From: Eremophila alpestris peregrina | Lineage: Eukaryota; Chordata; Aves; Passeriformes; Alaudidae | Assembly (NCBI GenBank): GCA_009792885.1 | Contig: WMCF01000173.1 | Location: forward strand, 667,846 to 731,845 | DNA: 64,000 nt | Direction of reading: 5' to 3' | Part shown: one piece after another, positions 25,580 through 39,900 of the stretch | Numbering within the stretch: the stretch's first letter is position 1 | How the letters are laid out: each line of letters begins with the position of its first letter | Notes under the pieces: model-generated | Database searches by the model: none | Seen by the model: the letters and a program-made list of their open reading frames with translations, nothing else | What the model was told of the DNA's origin: nothing | Position numbers and translations under genes: made by a program

Positions 25580-26405
25580 AGCACTTCCACTGATGAAGTT
25601 TTTCCCTTTCAGTGATGAGAGTTTTCCCAATAACCCAATAACCACCCTGAGCCTCCCCTGGCCCAGCCTGAGGCCGTTCCCTCTCCTCCTGTCCCTGTTC
25701 CCTGGAGCAGAGCCCACCACCCCCGGCTGTCCCCTCCTGGCAGGGAGTTGTGCAGATCCACAAGGGCCCCCCTGAGCCTCCTTTGCTCCAGGCTGAGCCC
25801 CTTTCCCAGCTCCCTCAGCCCCTTCCCCAGCTCTGTTCCCTTCCCTGGACCGGCTCCAGCCCCTCCATGTGCCCCTGCCTGAGAGGGCCCAGGACTGGAC
25901 ACAGCCCTGGCAGGGCCCCAACAGGGCCAGCACCGGGCCAGGCCCTGCCCTGGGGCTGTGTCGCATCAGGGCTGGCACAGCCCAAGGCACATTTCGCCCC
26001 CTGGGCTCCTGTTCAGCCCTGTCACCAACAATGCCAGGGCCTTTTCCAGCGTTCCAATTGCTCTTCCCTGAGCCTGCAGTTTTCCATGGGGGTGTCGTGA
26101 GCCAAGGACAGGACTTGGCTCTTGGCCTCGCTGACAGGAGCTGACCCTCAGCCTGTGGCTCCCGGCTGTGCAGATCCCTCTGCAGAGCCTTCCTGCCCTC
26201 CAGCAGAGCCACATCCCACCAGTTCAGGGTCTGCAACTTCCTGAGGGTGCCCTTGATCCCCTCATACAGATCATTGGTAAAGATACACATATGAAACGGG
26301 ACTGGGCACAATACTGAGCCCTGGGGAACAGCACTGGTGACCAGCCACCAGCTGGATTTGATTCTGTTCCCCTTCTCTGGGTCCAGCCTTCCAGCCATTC
26401 GCTTT
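25580..26405 (-). mobile_element. CR1 copy with reverse transcriptase tail and GC-rich 3' region
   Basis: In reverse it encodes VPQGSVLCPV and LLEGRKALQRDL, the end of a LINE reverse transcriptase. A 600-bp GC-rich CR1 3' region follows. An open frame of 326 codons spans it by chance of high GC. The FADD active-site box is lost. Confidence 0.8.
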
Positions 26406-27843
26406 CCAACCAGGTTTTTTTTGCCTTTTCTTGGGGTGAAATCATTGCTATATCATGCAGGAGCTTGGGAATGGGGAAGAGGGCTTTTTTCTGTACTCTT
26501 CCATCGCTTATCTGTGATAGAGTGACACAGATCCCTGGGCGTGCTGCAGAATTTGAGGGAAGTAGCTGAGGGCTTCTGCCATTCACAGTAAACAACACTG
26601 AATCAATCATGCTTCCCCTCAACACGAAATGTTTTTCAAAGGATTTTTAAAGTAACTATAACACATAAATATACATGTATTTGTGGAAACTTGCCTTTTC
26701 TTGCTGCTTTGGGGGCTTGCTCACATCACATTCCATCATTCTGTTTACAGCTGCAGCTTCCCACTGCCTGTGCCATTCCTACTGTGTTGGGTGCCCCAAG
26801 GAAATTTTCACACTTGCTGGTTCTTGGCTCTCAGGACTTCTAAGTTTACAGGGTGATGCTTCAGTGCTGCTGTGCCTGGGAGGGGTGCTTTGTGTGCCAT
26901 GCAGTGGCAGTGTCACCCCGGTGGCAAATCCAGGGCACACAGCCAGGGAAAAGGCAGGAGAGAAAACAGTGGTGGAAGCACAGGTAGACTCTGAGCTCCC
27001 CATGTTCACTGGCTGACAGCTTTTCTTTCAGGAAAAGGCCTTTTCCAGTATTAATCACAGAGTAGCATGAAGAGAATTGAAATATTTGTATTAGAATAAA
27101 TACGATTTTGTTCTATGCTTTGCTGCAAGTGCAGTGATGCTCCTTCAAAGGCAGTGACTTCAACACAGGGATCTGCTTTAGAGGGCAATTAAAATGTGTT
27201 TGCTTCTACAGGTCACTTCCTAACTTTTGGATCCAATATACTTTAAATCCATTTGCACTTCAGTTTGCACATGTTGACTGTCCTTGTTCTAGGAGCAGGA
27301 TCAGTAGTGGGTGCTGCTCCTCAAAGCTCCGGGGTCCTGCTGGGCCAGCAGCTTTAACACTGCAGGTTTTCCTCTGTGCCTGAAATGTTTCTTCTTAATA
27401 TATCCTTTAATTTGTAAATACATTGGATTAAGGACTCTTCATGTATATAAGGCACGTCCTGAGCTGGCTCAGCACAGACAAAGGAGTTTAAATATGGGAA
27501 TGAATTGAATGGGATGGCATATAAGGTATGTTCCTTTCTCAAAAGATGTTGACTTGGAGCTCTTTTGGAGAAGGGAAAGATAAAAGAAAGTCTCTTTGTG
27601 GTAATGATGCCTTTAGTTTTAGCTTTTATGATTTCCAGATTCCATGCTGTTCGGGTGTAGTATTAACAGTATGAAATGACAGAAAATATTTTTTCTGAAA
27701 TTTTGTTTCACATTTTAGGAATACCACCCTTCCTAATTCTTTATGCTGGATTCAAAGAACCCCTTCCTTGCCTTGCTAGTGTGCAATGTGCTCTTGCTGT
27801 TGTCTGGTGCTCTTCCATCTCCCCCTCTACCATGCTTTTCCAG
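26406..27843. other. 5' flank or leading intron of TRPM8
   Basis: Contains an AG acceptor at 27717-27718 with a fair pyrimidine tract. An out-of-frame ATG at 27742 opens a short frame that closes at the TGA at 27860-27862, overlapping the TRPM8 start region. If transcribed it would act as an upstream open frame. Confidence 0.4.
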
Positions 27844-27948
27844 GTTTCCATGGGCAGCATGAGGCACCGAAGAAATGGCAATTTTGAGAGTTCCAGACTG
27901 CTCTATTCCAGCATGTCTCGCAGCATAGACGTGGCTTGCAGCGATGCT
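27844..27948 (+). CDS. TRPM8: TRPM8 coding exon 1 (N-terminus, residues 1-33)
   Basis: A long pyrimidine tract ends in CAG at 27841-27843, and the donor GTGAGT starts at 27949. In-frame ATGs at 27850 and 27859 open a peptide whose HRRN and LYSS...SRS segments match the mammalian TRPM8 N-terminus. A third in-frame ATG at 27832 would give a leader starting MLF, ten residues ahead of HRRN-type sequence like the mammalian MSF leader. It is transcribed only if the acceptor at 27843 is skipped, for example by using the AG at 27717-27718. The start is therefore ambiguous by 3 to 9 residues. Confidence 0.85.
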
Positions 27949-30900
27949 GTGAGTACCTGGTACATGCTGGTGTCTTGGGAGGGGGCCACAGTGCTGGTGA
28001 AAGTGGTCAGGTCAGGAGCAGGATGATGGATTTGTCACTTTGCACTATATGGAGGAATTTTCCTAACCAGTGACCTTCAAGCAGCAGTAGACAGGGTGAA
28101 ACTCTAAGGGCGTGTTGTGTTCTTTTTGAAGCCTATAGCTCTTTATTGCGCTTTCTTCATCACTTTTGATTTTAAACCCTTTTCCACTTTGCAGCGAGAG
28201 ACAAATTTGTCTGTATAAAGAACCACCCCAAGCTCTTCTTGAAGCTTGATGGCCAAGGCAGTCAACACAGAGTTATGTAAGGCATCTTTTCATGCCTTAA
28301 AGATTTGGTGGTTCCAGCAACTGTGTGGCAGATTTTGGCAGCAATTGCCTGCTCTTGATGGGTTTGCAGAAGGCCTTAATGGCCGATTCTTAGGACTTCA
28401 GCAAGTGCTTCCCCGTCCTTTTTTTTTTTTTTTTCTTTTTTTTTGGGGCTTGCACAGTAGTGACTTTTCCTGGTTGAATGTGTTCCCTTCTATTTTCCTT
28501 ATTTTGGATATAATACTTGTAGTGGTTTTTTTCTGCTTGGAATAACTTCTTCTACATGCTGTTTAACTGCAAGTGTTGTGTCAAACGGGTAAACTGTAGC
28601 TGCAGTGTCTTCCCTTTGTCCCAAGTGAAATCTTAACCTGCAAATCTAAGCTGTACTTAAAAACAAACAAAAGACCCCCAACCCTTTAGCAGCAAGTGAG
28701 CATTTCTCTTTGCTTTCTTAGCTCAGAGGCAGATTAGGGATGAACTTGCATTCCCGAGTGTGAAAGCTTCTCCAGGGAGTTTCAAGGTTAATAAGAGAGT
28801 TCATGGTTCGACAAGCTGGAGAGACTTCACATTCCACTGAGCTCCCACAAAGGAGGACTTGAAGTTGTTCTGGACTCCTGCTGGAGTCTCTGTGTGTTGA
28901 ATTAAAACAGCCCCTACCCTAAGAACCTGACTGTCTTCTCATCCTTTTAATCTTTATTTTTTTAACCATTGGTAAGAATGTTTGCCATAGTGGTTTAAGC
29001 AGTATCTTTGTGTTCACGCTGACTGTGCTGTTGCTGAGGTCTCTTCCGTTTCGTGAGTTATCAGAAATAAACTTAAAAAAAATTATTTTCCAGGATTTGG
29101 CCAACTTTATCCAAGAAAACTTTAAGAAGAGAGAATGTGTCTTTTTTACAAAAGACACCAAATCAATGTAAGGAGATCTTTTTCTCTTGTTTTTCAAGAG
29201 CGGGTGGCTGGTAGATGGGGGTATTTCTGTCTGCAAAGGCAAGGAGTAAAGTTTTGGGGCTTTTTGTCCAGAGTCTGGATCTAGCAGTCTAATCTTACCT
29301 CTGTCCCCTTGTTTGAGTTACTCCTCAAATAACTTGATGCAAAACCGGGGGCTCTGCCACAGGGTTTAATATTAAATTCCCTCTCTGAAGCACAACTGGG
29401 GCACAGTGTGTAGGTGCTTTGAAGGATGCAGCACTGGTATGACAAGGTATGTGCCAGAGGTTTCCACAGTTTAAATTTTCCCTTTAAACCCAAATCACAA
29501 ATTTCATACACAAACCTTACACAGGCACTAGGTTTTGCTCAGGCTGATGCTCTCTTAAGACCAGATATTAAACTGGCTCCATTTTCAGGCACAGGTACCA
29601 GTGCAATGCTAGTTCAAGGACCATAATGTTGTTTTGTGGATTTGGATTTTTTTTTTTTTAGTCTCAGGAGAAAAGTGATCAAACTAGTACAGCTGCAGCA
29701 ATCCTAATGTTGAGCTCTGAGGGCTCTCTGACACCACTCTTCTCTGAAACTGGGAGGAAAAATGCCTCAGAGAGAGGGAGGGAAATTAGTCTCATTTCAG
29801 AAAGTCTCACTTAGGGTCCTCCTCTGCCACCAAAAATGGAATGTCTGGCAAGGCACCAACAAAGGATGGAGGAACTGGTTCTCATCAGCTTCTCTTCCTG
29901 CAAGCCCTCTGGGAGAGGATTGCAGAACTTGCTGGGTTATTTTTGTCCAGATATTTTTAAGGTAAGCTTTGCATGGTACTGCAGAGTAGAAGAAACCTTT
30001 CTAAAGGAGACAAGCAATTAATTATCTCTTCTCTGTGTCCTCTGAGGAAGTGGGAATGTAGGCTATGGAGAGGACCTTTAAAATCAAGTCAGCCCAGCAC
30101 CAAACCACGTCCTCAAGTGCCACATCCACATGATTTTGGAATACTTCTAGGGATGGTGACTCCACCATGACCCTGGGCAGCCTGTACCAATGCCTGACAG
30201 GCCTTTCCATGATTTTTTCCTGGTATCCAATCTGAACCTACCCTGGCACGACTTGAAGCCTTTTCCTCTTGTCCTGTCACTTGTTACCTGGGAGAGGAAA
30301 TGCAGTGAACTCGTCCTGTGTGGTTAGGAGCACAAAAAGGGGAAGAAATCCATCAGCAGAGCCTGGTTACTGAGCATGTGTTCCATGTCCCAGAGCTGGG
30401 CAGAAGCAGGTTATGGGGGAGGAAGCAGGGTCAAGGTGCTGCTTTGCTTTGTCAGGTGGCAGATCCCAGTAGGGTCCCACACACAACTGGTTCTGTAGCT
30501 CCACCTGCTGCTTTCCTTGCTGTCAGTGCTCACTTTTCTGTGCTCAGGATTCCTCAGGGGTCTCGTGTCTATTCACTCTTCTTTCAGGGGTAACTTATGT
30601 AAATGTGGATACCCTGAAAATCAGCACATAGAGGGCACCCAGGTTAACACCACCGAAAAATGGAACTACAAGAAGCACACAAAGGAGCTTCCTACTGATG
30701 CCTTTGGGGACATTCAGTTTGAAAACTTGGGAAAAAGAGGAAAGGTAAGTGGAAATATTAAGTATATTCATGAGGCCCCTATTGAGTACCAGTGGGAGCT
30801 CCTCAAAAGCAAGGAAGGTGAAATGGATTTTATTCCAGTGGCAGGAGATGGGCTACAAGGGACACAGGCTTGTTTCTCAAGCCCTGGAAACAGGTAACAA

Positions 30901-33900
30901 AGGATAATTCCTTCTGTGTTACTTGTTGGTTAGGCTGGTGATGGTGAATGAAGGTGGTATGCAAGGATTATTTTATATCCACATAGACCAGCTTGCTCAG
31001 GCCTATAAACAACTGAATATTGAATATTTCCCAGGGTGGAGAGTTCTGGAGAGATGTAAGATATCTGCAGAACTTCAAAAGTTTTATTCCATTTCTTGTG
31101 GTTCTGGAGAGATGTAAGGTATCTGCAGAACTTCAAAAGTTTTATTCCATTTCTTGTGTTTTTTTTTTTTTTTCCTTGTGTCTTTGCTTGGAGTGGGGAC
31201 AGTGGAGGTGTGGGAAAAATAAAATTGCTGTTGCTTTTTCTGGTGATTTATACTTGTGAGGAGTCACATGTGGCTGAGCTCATCTGCCTCCTCTAAACGG
31301 CTGATATTTAAGTGTAGGTTGCTTGGGACAATCAAAATAAATGAGGAAAATCAGAGCCTGGTATGTAAATTAATTTGGTTTGGTTCATGGAAAGTAGCAG
31401 AAATAAGAGACATTTGAGTGGGAAATGAGACCAAAAGTTTCAAATCACAGTTAAACAGATCCAACTACTTCACATATCTTTTGATAGACACAGTTTAGCT
31501 TTGTACTACTTTGTTGTAAGCTGCTGTGTGACTGTACTGGAACAAAAAGTGCTTTCCTCTGTTGAAATATTTCAGACTTCTCAAATGTTAAGTGTTCTTT
31601 CCTTAGGTTGTGTCTTCCCCACTTCCAACTTTGGAAATCAGTTCATGTGCCCTCAGTTGTTTCATGGAGAGTCTCAAGGCCACTGTGCATGTTTCAGAGC
31701 ATACTTTGTTCAAACACTGCATATAAGTCTCCTAGTCCATCCCATTGGAATGTTGGCTGGAATCACATCTGAATTCCCTGTTTTATTCCCTATGCAGCTG
31801 CTGCTCCTGAAGATTGCCAAGTATTTTCTGTTGATGTGCAATAGGGAGGACTTCAAACTCAGGGTGACCAAAGAATTGCTGTCAATTATCAGTGAGGGAT
31901 GGGAAGTTTTATACCCTGCATTGTGCTTTTAGATGAGTCCTGAAAATTTCTGAGCAGGAATGAGATGTGAGCAGACCCATAAAGAGGTTAGAGCACAGGC
32001 TGTGAGAGCTGCAGGTGCTTAAGCCTGGAGAAGAGAAGGCTCCAGGGACACCTTCCAGTTTCTAAAGGGGCTCCAGGGGAGCTGGAGAGGGACTTGGGAC
32101 AAGGGATGAAGGGACAGGACACAGGGAATAGCTTCCCACTGCCAGAGGGTAGGGCTAGATGGGATATTGGGAAGAAATCCTGCCCTGTGAGGGTGGAGAG
32201 GCCCTGGCACAGGGTGCCCAGAGAAGCTGTGGCCGCCCCTGAATCCCTGGATGTGTCCCAGGCCAGGCTGGATGAGGCTTGAAGCAGCCTGAGATAGTGA
32301 AAGATGCTCATGGCAGGGATGGGACCAAATGAGGTTTAAGCTCCCTTCCAGCCCAAAGCACTCTGGGATTCTATAAAAATTGTCACCCTCTGTAAGTCCA
32401 GTTTTTGAGCTCTTTGTTACTGCTGTGCAGCTCAGACCCGTAACATCCACAAGCATCACAGACACTGCATTTGATGTTTTGGGAGCCCTAACCCCCAACA
32501 GACTCCCCTGAATCATGGCCATGGTCTGGGAGCAGCATCCAGCAGTACCAGGAGATGGCACCATTGTACTTCGGAGAAGGGAGGTGCTGAGCCCCGGAGT
32601 TCACCAGCTGTAGTGGAGATGAGAGGTTTGCTGTGGGCAGGGCTGACCAGGTTTTCTTGGTAGTTACCCTCTCTCCTATAGGGGATCCTCTCCAGAAGAA
32701 CACCCAAAGCTTCATGCGGCTGAAGCTTCTTAGAGCAGAAGCTGTGGGAGTCCCTTAGGTCCCCTGGTGTAGCTGCTGGAGCCTGCCCAGCATCTTCTGT
32801 GATGTCCTAAATGCTTTAACTTCTTCTGGGAACTTGTCCTGGAACAGATGAATGTTTTTTATTAAAGGTCAGTGTATCTTAGGTGGGGACATTTCTACCT
32901 CAAAAGTAATTCTTTAATTTTGTTCTCCTGCAAATACTGGGCAATTGATAAAAAAAATCCTCTATGATTCAGGTCCAAGCTGCTCCTTTTCTTCTCCTGA
33001 TTTGGCTTGTGCAGCCATGAATGTCTTCCAAAAGTGATGGAATTGTGAGGAGGCTTTTGAATAGCAAAGCAAGACAAGGCCAGAGAAGGTTTTACATAGA
33101 TGGAGACATGTTGAGCCCACCTGAAGTCAGATTATCTCTCTTAAGTGCTTTTAGGCATCTTTGTAGAGTGTTCAAGGTTTACTACAAACTTGATGTATTT
33201 GTTCTGTGTTACACTTGAAGCACTGGAGTGGTTATTTGTTGTGATAGGGACACCATTCTAACAGAGCCTGGAATTCATTTGAGTAGTGTAATCAAAATAC
33301 AGCTGTCATTATTATTAGTTCACTTGTAACGATGATGCTGCCACTGATTCACAATCTAAGCTTTAAATAGCACAGTTGGAGTTAGTTGCTATAGTGGTGG
33401 TGTGTTCATCCTTGCAGAGTGAAGCTCAAGGTCACTGCTCTTGCCTTCTCTAGGGGAAGGATAAAAGTGCTTCAGAGGAAGAAACAAGGATTTCATCATC
33501 ACCTTGCCTTTCATCTCCTGGCTGCTGGAACAAGGCTGTACAGCAGAGAAAAAAAAATGCCATCCCAGGGTCATTCCCAGCAGTCTTGCTTTATCTCCTG
33601 CTATATTTGTTCTCCTGTTTTCTCTCCCTCAAGTACATCCGCCTGTCGTGTGACACAGACTCAGAGACACTCTATGACCTGATGACCCAGCACTGGCACC
33701 TGAAAACCCCGAACCTCGTCATCTCCGTCACCGGCGGCGCCAAGAACTTTGCGCTCAAGCCCCGCATGCGCAAGATTTTCAGCAGGCTGATCTACATCGC
33801 CCAGTCCAAGGGTAAACACCTGCTTCTGTGCCCCTGTTACTTTGTTGCTGCACAACAGGGGTGCAGAGGTAGCAGCTTAAAGGGTCTGTGGGGAAGCAGA

Positions 33901-36900
33901 GTGTTCATTTTGCTTCTGCTTGGCTGTTGCACTTGGGACCTGTGTGACATTAATGGTTTGAAAGTAACAGGATTGGGATTTAGTCAGGGAATGCCTGTGG
34001 TAACATAAGGTGAGTTGTGTAGCATCTCTTTTGTGCTTAATTGAAGAATAAAGCCCCAAGGTCACAAAAGGGGTTTGGATTATGTCTTTAATGCTGTAGG
34101 AGGGTGGGTGTTTGGCTGTGTTCCCCCAGGTGACTGGGTGTTGTTCCAGGAGCCTGGATTTTCACCGGGGGGACACACTATGGGCTGATGAAGTACATTG
34201 GGGAGGTGGTCAGAGACAACACCATCAGTCGCAGCTCCGAGGAGAACGTGGTGGCCATTGGCATCGCGGCCTGGGGCATGATCTCCAACCGGGAAACCCT
34301 CATCCGCACGGCCGACAGTGACGTAAGGAACACGGCATCATGGGATCCTTAGTGACGTTAAAGTTAAGGTTGAACAACTTGGACTTCTAAGATCATCAGG
34401 TCCAGCTGTCAGCCCAGCACTACCACCACGTTCACCATGAAACCACGTCCTCAAGTGCTACATGGATGGGTTGGCAGGGAAAGAAAGAAGAGGTTCAGCC
34501 TCAAAATGTTGGGAGATCTTCCCAGTACAGGAGGAAAGTAAAATGTTCTCATGCCCAAGTTAGTGACACACATCAGGCCTGTTAAGGAGAATTTCAGCTA
34601 TGCCAGATTTTGGCATGTCTGTGTGGGAGTTCAGCTGCTCTGGCATTGCTTTAGGGAATAGCCACTCCCATGATTAGTCTAACTCTGAAATCCCCATGTA
34701 GGGATTCCCATGAGCTAAGGCACGTGGTACCTGCTGCTGCTGTTTAAGATCTTCATTGACACTGCCATCCTACCTGTCAGATGCACTGGGGTAACCCTCC
34801 CTTGTCTCTTGCCCACCAAACATGATAGAACACATCTAAAAAACTGTCCTGCCACATAAATAAGGTGGGCATGTCCTTGAATCTCTGTCAAACGCTGTGC
34901 TCGTGTCCCTAGGGGAGCTACCTGGCCCACTACATCATGGATGACCTGAAGAGAGACCCCCTGTACTGCCTGGATAACAACCACACCCATCTCCTGCTGG
35001 TTGATAACGGCACCCACGGGCACCCCACGGTAGAGGCCAAAGTGCGGACCCAGCTGGAGAAGTACATTTCAGAGCGAGTCATCCCAGGTATCCTCCTCCC
35101 TGTGCCTGTGCCTGCTTTGGAGCTCATCCACAGTGATTTTCTTGGAATAACAAAGTAGTGGCAGCATCCTGTGGCTGCTGAGCTGGAAGGAATCTGTGTG
35201 TTAACTGCAGTGCATCTGGAGCTCTGTCAGGAGCAACGTGCTCTCTCCAGAGCAACACCTTTCCTCATCTTCCTTTCTGTGTGTCCTTTGTGTCACAGCA
35301 AATGCTTCATTTCAGCCACACAGCCCTTCCCTCCCTTCCTCTTGGAAGCTGACCCTTCTATATACATCTCACCTGTCACTGAGTTCCAGGTAGCTGGAGC
35401 ACAATTACACAGGAGCTGAAATTAGGCTTTTCCCAAAAATACTTATTTATGAGGGTGGTTGAGCCACCTGCAACCTGTTGCTATATAATTTCTCTTTCAC
35501 CCACTTATTTGCCAAAACAAAACAAAAAAAAAACCTCAAAAGCCTTAGCAGGAAATTCTTGAAAAGCTTTTGGGCGTGTTGCATGTTGTTGTTTGGGTTT
35601 GGTGGGTTTTTTTTTTTTGCTTGTTTTCGTTTGGTTTTTTTTCTTTCTTTTCTTCTGGAATGTCTGTCAGACAATAGCTCCTACAGTTACAGAATTCTTA
35701 CCCTTTACAATTAAAAATGTCAACTCAGGGGTTCTCCATCTTGAGTGTGTGGTAAGAACCTTTCACTGAGATTCAAAATGGTCAATGGAGCAGATAAATA
35801 CAATGAAATTCCATTTTAAAGACTTTGAGACAGTAAAAATCAGGATTTCTAGAAGGAAAAAGCTCCTGTTGGAGAGGGGTGTCTGAAGTCAGCTATGTAG
35901 AATGCTAGGCAAAACTGAGTTTTTGTTAAAAAAAGCTGTTAGTAACTGGCAAAATCAACAGCAAACTAGTATTTGCATGAAGATTGTAGTCAGGAAAAAT
36001 AAGTTGTTCAAACTGCATTAATTGAGTTAATCTTTTTTCTTTTGGCATATTTTACAGAATCTAATTATGGTGGGAAGATCCCAATTGTGTGTTTTGCCCA
36101 AGGTGGTGGGAAGGAGACTTTGAAAGTAAGTTTATTTCTTTTATTTGTTTGCAGGAATAACAATGGGGACATTGCTCTAATATTGAATTACTGATTACTC
36201 CAAAAGAAACTTGATGAAGTAGACAGTGCTATTATTTGTAGAAGCTTACCTAGCACTTGCTACAGAAGGACCTTGTTTGCAATTTAAGCTTATGAAGTTT
36301 GTTTCTGTTAAAATTTCTGTGCAAAGTTTCTGCCTTGGGCTGACATCCTGAAAAAGTATTGGCTGGCACAGTTCAGTTGTCTCAGTTCTTCCACATCACA
36401 GAATGTGAAGAGACATTGAAGACCCACCCTTGCTGTGGGTAGGGACACCTTCCACTATCCCAGATTGCTCCAAGCCCTGTCCAGCCCAGCCCAGAATGTG
36501 TCCAGGGATCCAGGGGCAGCCACAGCTTCTCTGGGCACCCTGTGCCAGGCCCTCACCACCATCACAGTCAATCATTTCCTCCTAATGTAAACATGAATTT
36601 CTCCTCTTGTAGTTTAAAACCATACCCCCTTGTCCCATCACTACCTGCCCATGTAAAAAGTTGCTCTCCCTATTTCTTATAAGCCCCTTGAAGTACTGAA
36701 AGACCACATTTTAAATCTAGTTTAGATCTAGACCTGGTTTAAATCTTGGCAGCTGAGTACAGCAGGAGGTCTTTGCTGACTCTGGACCCTTTTCAGCCTA
36801 CATGGGGAAGGACTAGGCATCATCTTCAAACAGGTGACAGGCAGGAGGATGAACAGAACAAAGAAGTTCCTTGAAACAGGATGTCTGAAGTGACACTGAC

Positions 36901-39900
36901 AGAAGGGGAAAAGGGAGATGGCTTCTAAATCTCTCTCAGGGTAAAAAACCAGGGTTGTTACTTGCCCATTCACCTTGCCAGAGTGAAGATGAGTGGCCTG
37001 AAGGAGCAAAGGGACCTGACCCAGGGTTTTCAAAGTGAGGGGATGTGGAGTCAGGCTGTGTGGGAAGGGAACAGCAACAGTGAGGACAAGCTCTGACCAA
37101 CTACAGGAAGAGCTGACTTAGCCTCTACTCAAGAGCTGGGAAAGGGGCTGGATTTTGCAAGAGAATAGGATGGAGCAAAAATAAAGTTGAAGCAGCATGA
37201 TATTTATGATTATTTTGTTTGTAGATGTTATCTTGATACTCCTGTTCTGATCAGACCTGTGTTGTTACTGTTGAGGTTAATCAAACTACTTGGCCTGTCA
37301 GGAGGATAAACAACGTGATTTCAAAGCATGATCTCTGCTACCTCTTCATTATTGGTGTAAATCAATTGGTCTGAAGCAGTGTGTGAAATTCCAGATTGTT
37401 GTCCCAGCCTTCCTGTATGTTTCCTGGGAGTTTGGTTCCATTCACATAATGAATTCTATCTTTGCCCAGTTGTAGATGAATGCAGATGCAGTGTTAATCA
37501 GAGGTCCTGAGATGAATTGAAGCATCCATTCAGGTTTGAGAGGAAAGCTGTGCTCAAAGGGTTGTGTTGAACATGTCCATTTTCCTTTAGCTCCAAATTG
37601 CTGATGTTTGAGAAAGGATTTGGCCATCACTGAAGGAGCTGACTGACTGCCAGGTCACTCTGTAGCTGTGCAGACTTATGTTTACACATTTTTTGGAGAG
37701 ACCTCAAACCCACTGTTAAGCAGCGATACCTAACACAGACTTAGTAGCTGCCAAACCAGAATAAGTAAAAGCCTTGTTAAATGCATAATTCCTGGCAAGA
37801 GGTTCCTCTGGGGAAGTATGATGGTTCAGTTAAGGGTTCATGCCACTCTCTTGGCTATTTCATGGGATGATGATAACACTGAGGTTGGGAAAGACCTCTA
37901 AGATCCTGAAGTCCAGTGATCAACACAGTGCCATTATGTTCACCACTGAACTGTCCTCAGGTGCTACATCCACACATTTTTTTGAACACTCCAGGGATGG
38001 TGACTTCCTTAATCAGCCTGTTCCAGTCCTTGACAACCCTTTCAGTGAAGAATTTTTTTGTAATATCCAACCTAAACCTCTCCTGGTGCAACTTGAAGCT
38101 GGTTTATGTCATGCTGAGTTTTTATTTCTGTGTTGCAAGTGCACTGAGATATTCGTGCCTGCCCTCTTGCTCATTTGTAGGTGAAGCCTTTTTTTAAGGA
38201 GTAAATTGAGTTTCTGACCAGGCCAAATGACTCAGCAGAGTCTATGGTGTGGATGTCTGTCCTTGCCATGCCTTGGTCTCAGCAGTGCTGGCCAGAAAAG
38301 GCTCCCTCTTTCTCAGCTTCTGTGACCGGTGCATGATGACAAGAATCAGCATTAGCAAGGGAGAAGTAAAACTGTTCCAAGCTTCTGTTTTAAATTCCCT
38401 GTGATGTAAAACATGCACTTTAGCTGAACCCTTCTTCAGAAAACCACTTTCATGTAGATAAGAAAAGCTCCTTGCCTTTGTCAGAGACCTGCTCTCCAGC
38501 TGACAGGAGGAATGTGCGCACGATTTTGATGACTCCAAGTTGATTTTTTTTTGTTTTTTGTTCTCGAGAAACTCTCTTAACTAATAGATGTTCTATCTTT
38601 CCAGTGCTTGATGAGAACTTGCATCAACTCCCTTTGTACAATTTGCTGGCAGCCAGCTTATGCTGTGACTCTGTTCTCAGTGTAGTGATGCACATGAAAT
38701 CAGTCTCCCCTATGGTAGTCTTTGCCCCAGGAGGGTTAATGGTCCTTCCAGCATGACTTCAGCAGATTTTTGTCTTGCTATTAATCCACATATGATGTTG
38801 CTGTGTGAGAAATCATGCAAGTGGCTACTTGGAGACTTTCAGTGACATTAGAGTTCAATGTTCTTGTGATGCTATAGAAGTGATCTCTCTGTAAAACACT
38901 GCTGTTTCTGCCTCCAGCAAATAAATCCAGAGCACTTGGTCTCAGCTGAGCAATGCTGTGCCATAAACCAGCTGTGACTGTGGCTGAGCAGCACTGTTGT
39001 GTGACCTGAATGCCATTTCCACTTGGCAATTGTGCTGATCTGCTGATCCACTCTAAAACTGAGCAGCCTGGTCTACTGGAAGGTGTCCCTGCCTATGTCA
39101 GGGGTGGAACAAGATGTGCTTTGAGGTCCCTCCTAACACAAATTGTTCTGTGAGCTTATGAAAATTTGGCAGATGGTGATTTCTGACCCTCAGTCTCTGT
39201 GGGGCTGTTTGTAGCCCTCTCTCATTAGATGGATGATGCTTTAAAGAGTTGTCACTGGTAGTGTATCAGTGGATAATAATAAAAATACTGCTATGGGCTC
39301 TGGATTTCTGTTGTTCCCTAGGCTTCCTCACTCAATAGCAGTCTCTAATAAGAGTCATGCTTCAAGTGCTCTCCTCTCCCTCTGTCTCCTTAGTCTATCA
39401 ACGTGGCCATCAAGAGCAAGATTCCCTGTGTGGTGGTGGAAGGCTCTGGGCGCATTGCTGATGTCATTGCGAGCCTGGTGGAGGCTGAAGGCACTCTTGC
39501 TTCCTCCTGTGTCAAGGAGAGCCTGCTCAGGTTCCTGCCTCGCACCATTTCCAGGCTCTCAGAAGAGGAGACTGAGAGCTGGATCAAGTGGGTGAGTGTG
39601 GGGTGCTGTGGGAGGAGCAGCTGACTTCCAAGTCAGGGGTGTTGCTGTCTGGTGATACCCGTGGGGTGTGCAGGGCTCCTTGCCATCTTCTATCGGTGCA
39701 GATTTAAAAAAGGAAAATTCTGAATCTACAGGGATTGGAACAAAAGCACTGGGCAGGCTGTAATCAAGCCAGCACTGTGACTGGTCACAGGAAAGCTAAG
39801 AAGGTTCTAGAAGGATCTCTTCCCTATGGAGCGTGGAGCTGCTGAAGGCAGTGTTCCCTGTCTGGCCACACTCCTCACAGCTTCTGCTGGGCTGCTTTGG

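Noticed and set aside
25418..26398. Open frame of 326 codons on the minus strand
   Set aside because: It begins with a worn LINE reverse transcriptase end and then runs through the GC-rich 3' region of a CR1 element. It is not a cellular gene.
27742..27862. ATG opening a 39-codon signal-peptide-like frame just before TRPM8
   Set aside because: Out of frame with TRPM8 and only transcribed if the 27718 acceptor is used. Noted as a possible upstream open frame, not a gene.
31043..31158. Direct repeat considered as a CRISPR-like or regulatory array
   Set aside because: Only two adjacent units with no spacers, in a vertebrate intron; a simple tandem duplication.
32019..32564. Minus-strand open frame of 181 codons
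   Set aside because: Antisense of a CR1 3' end; similar frames recur at every CR1 copy.
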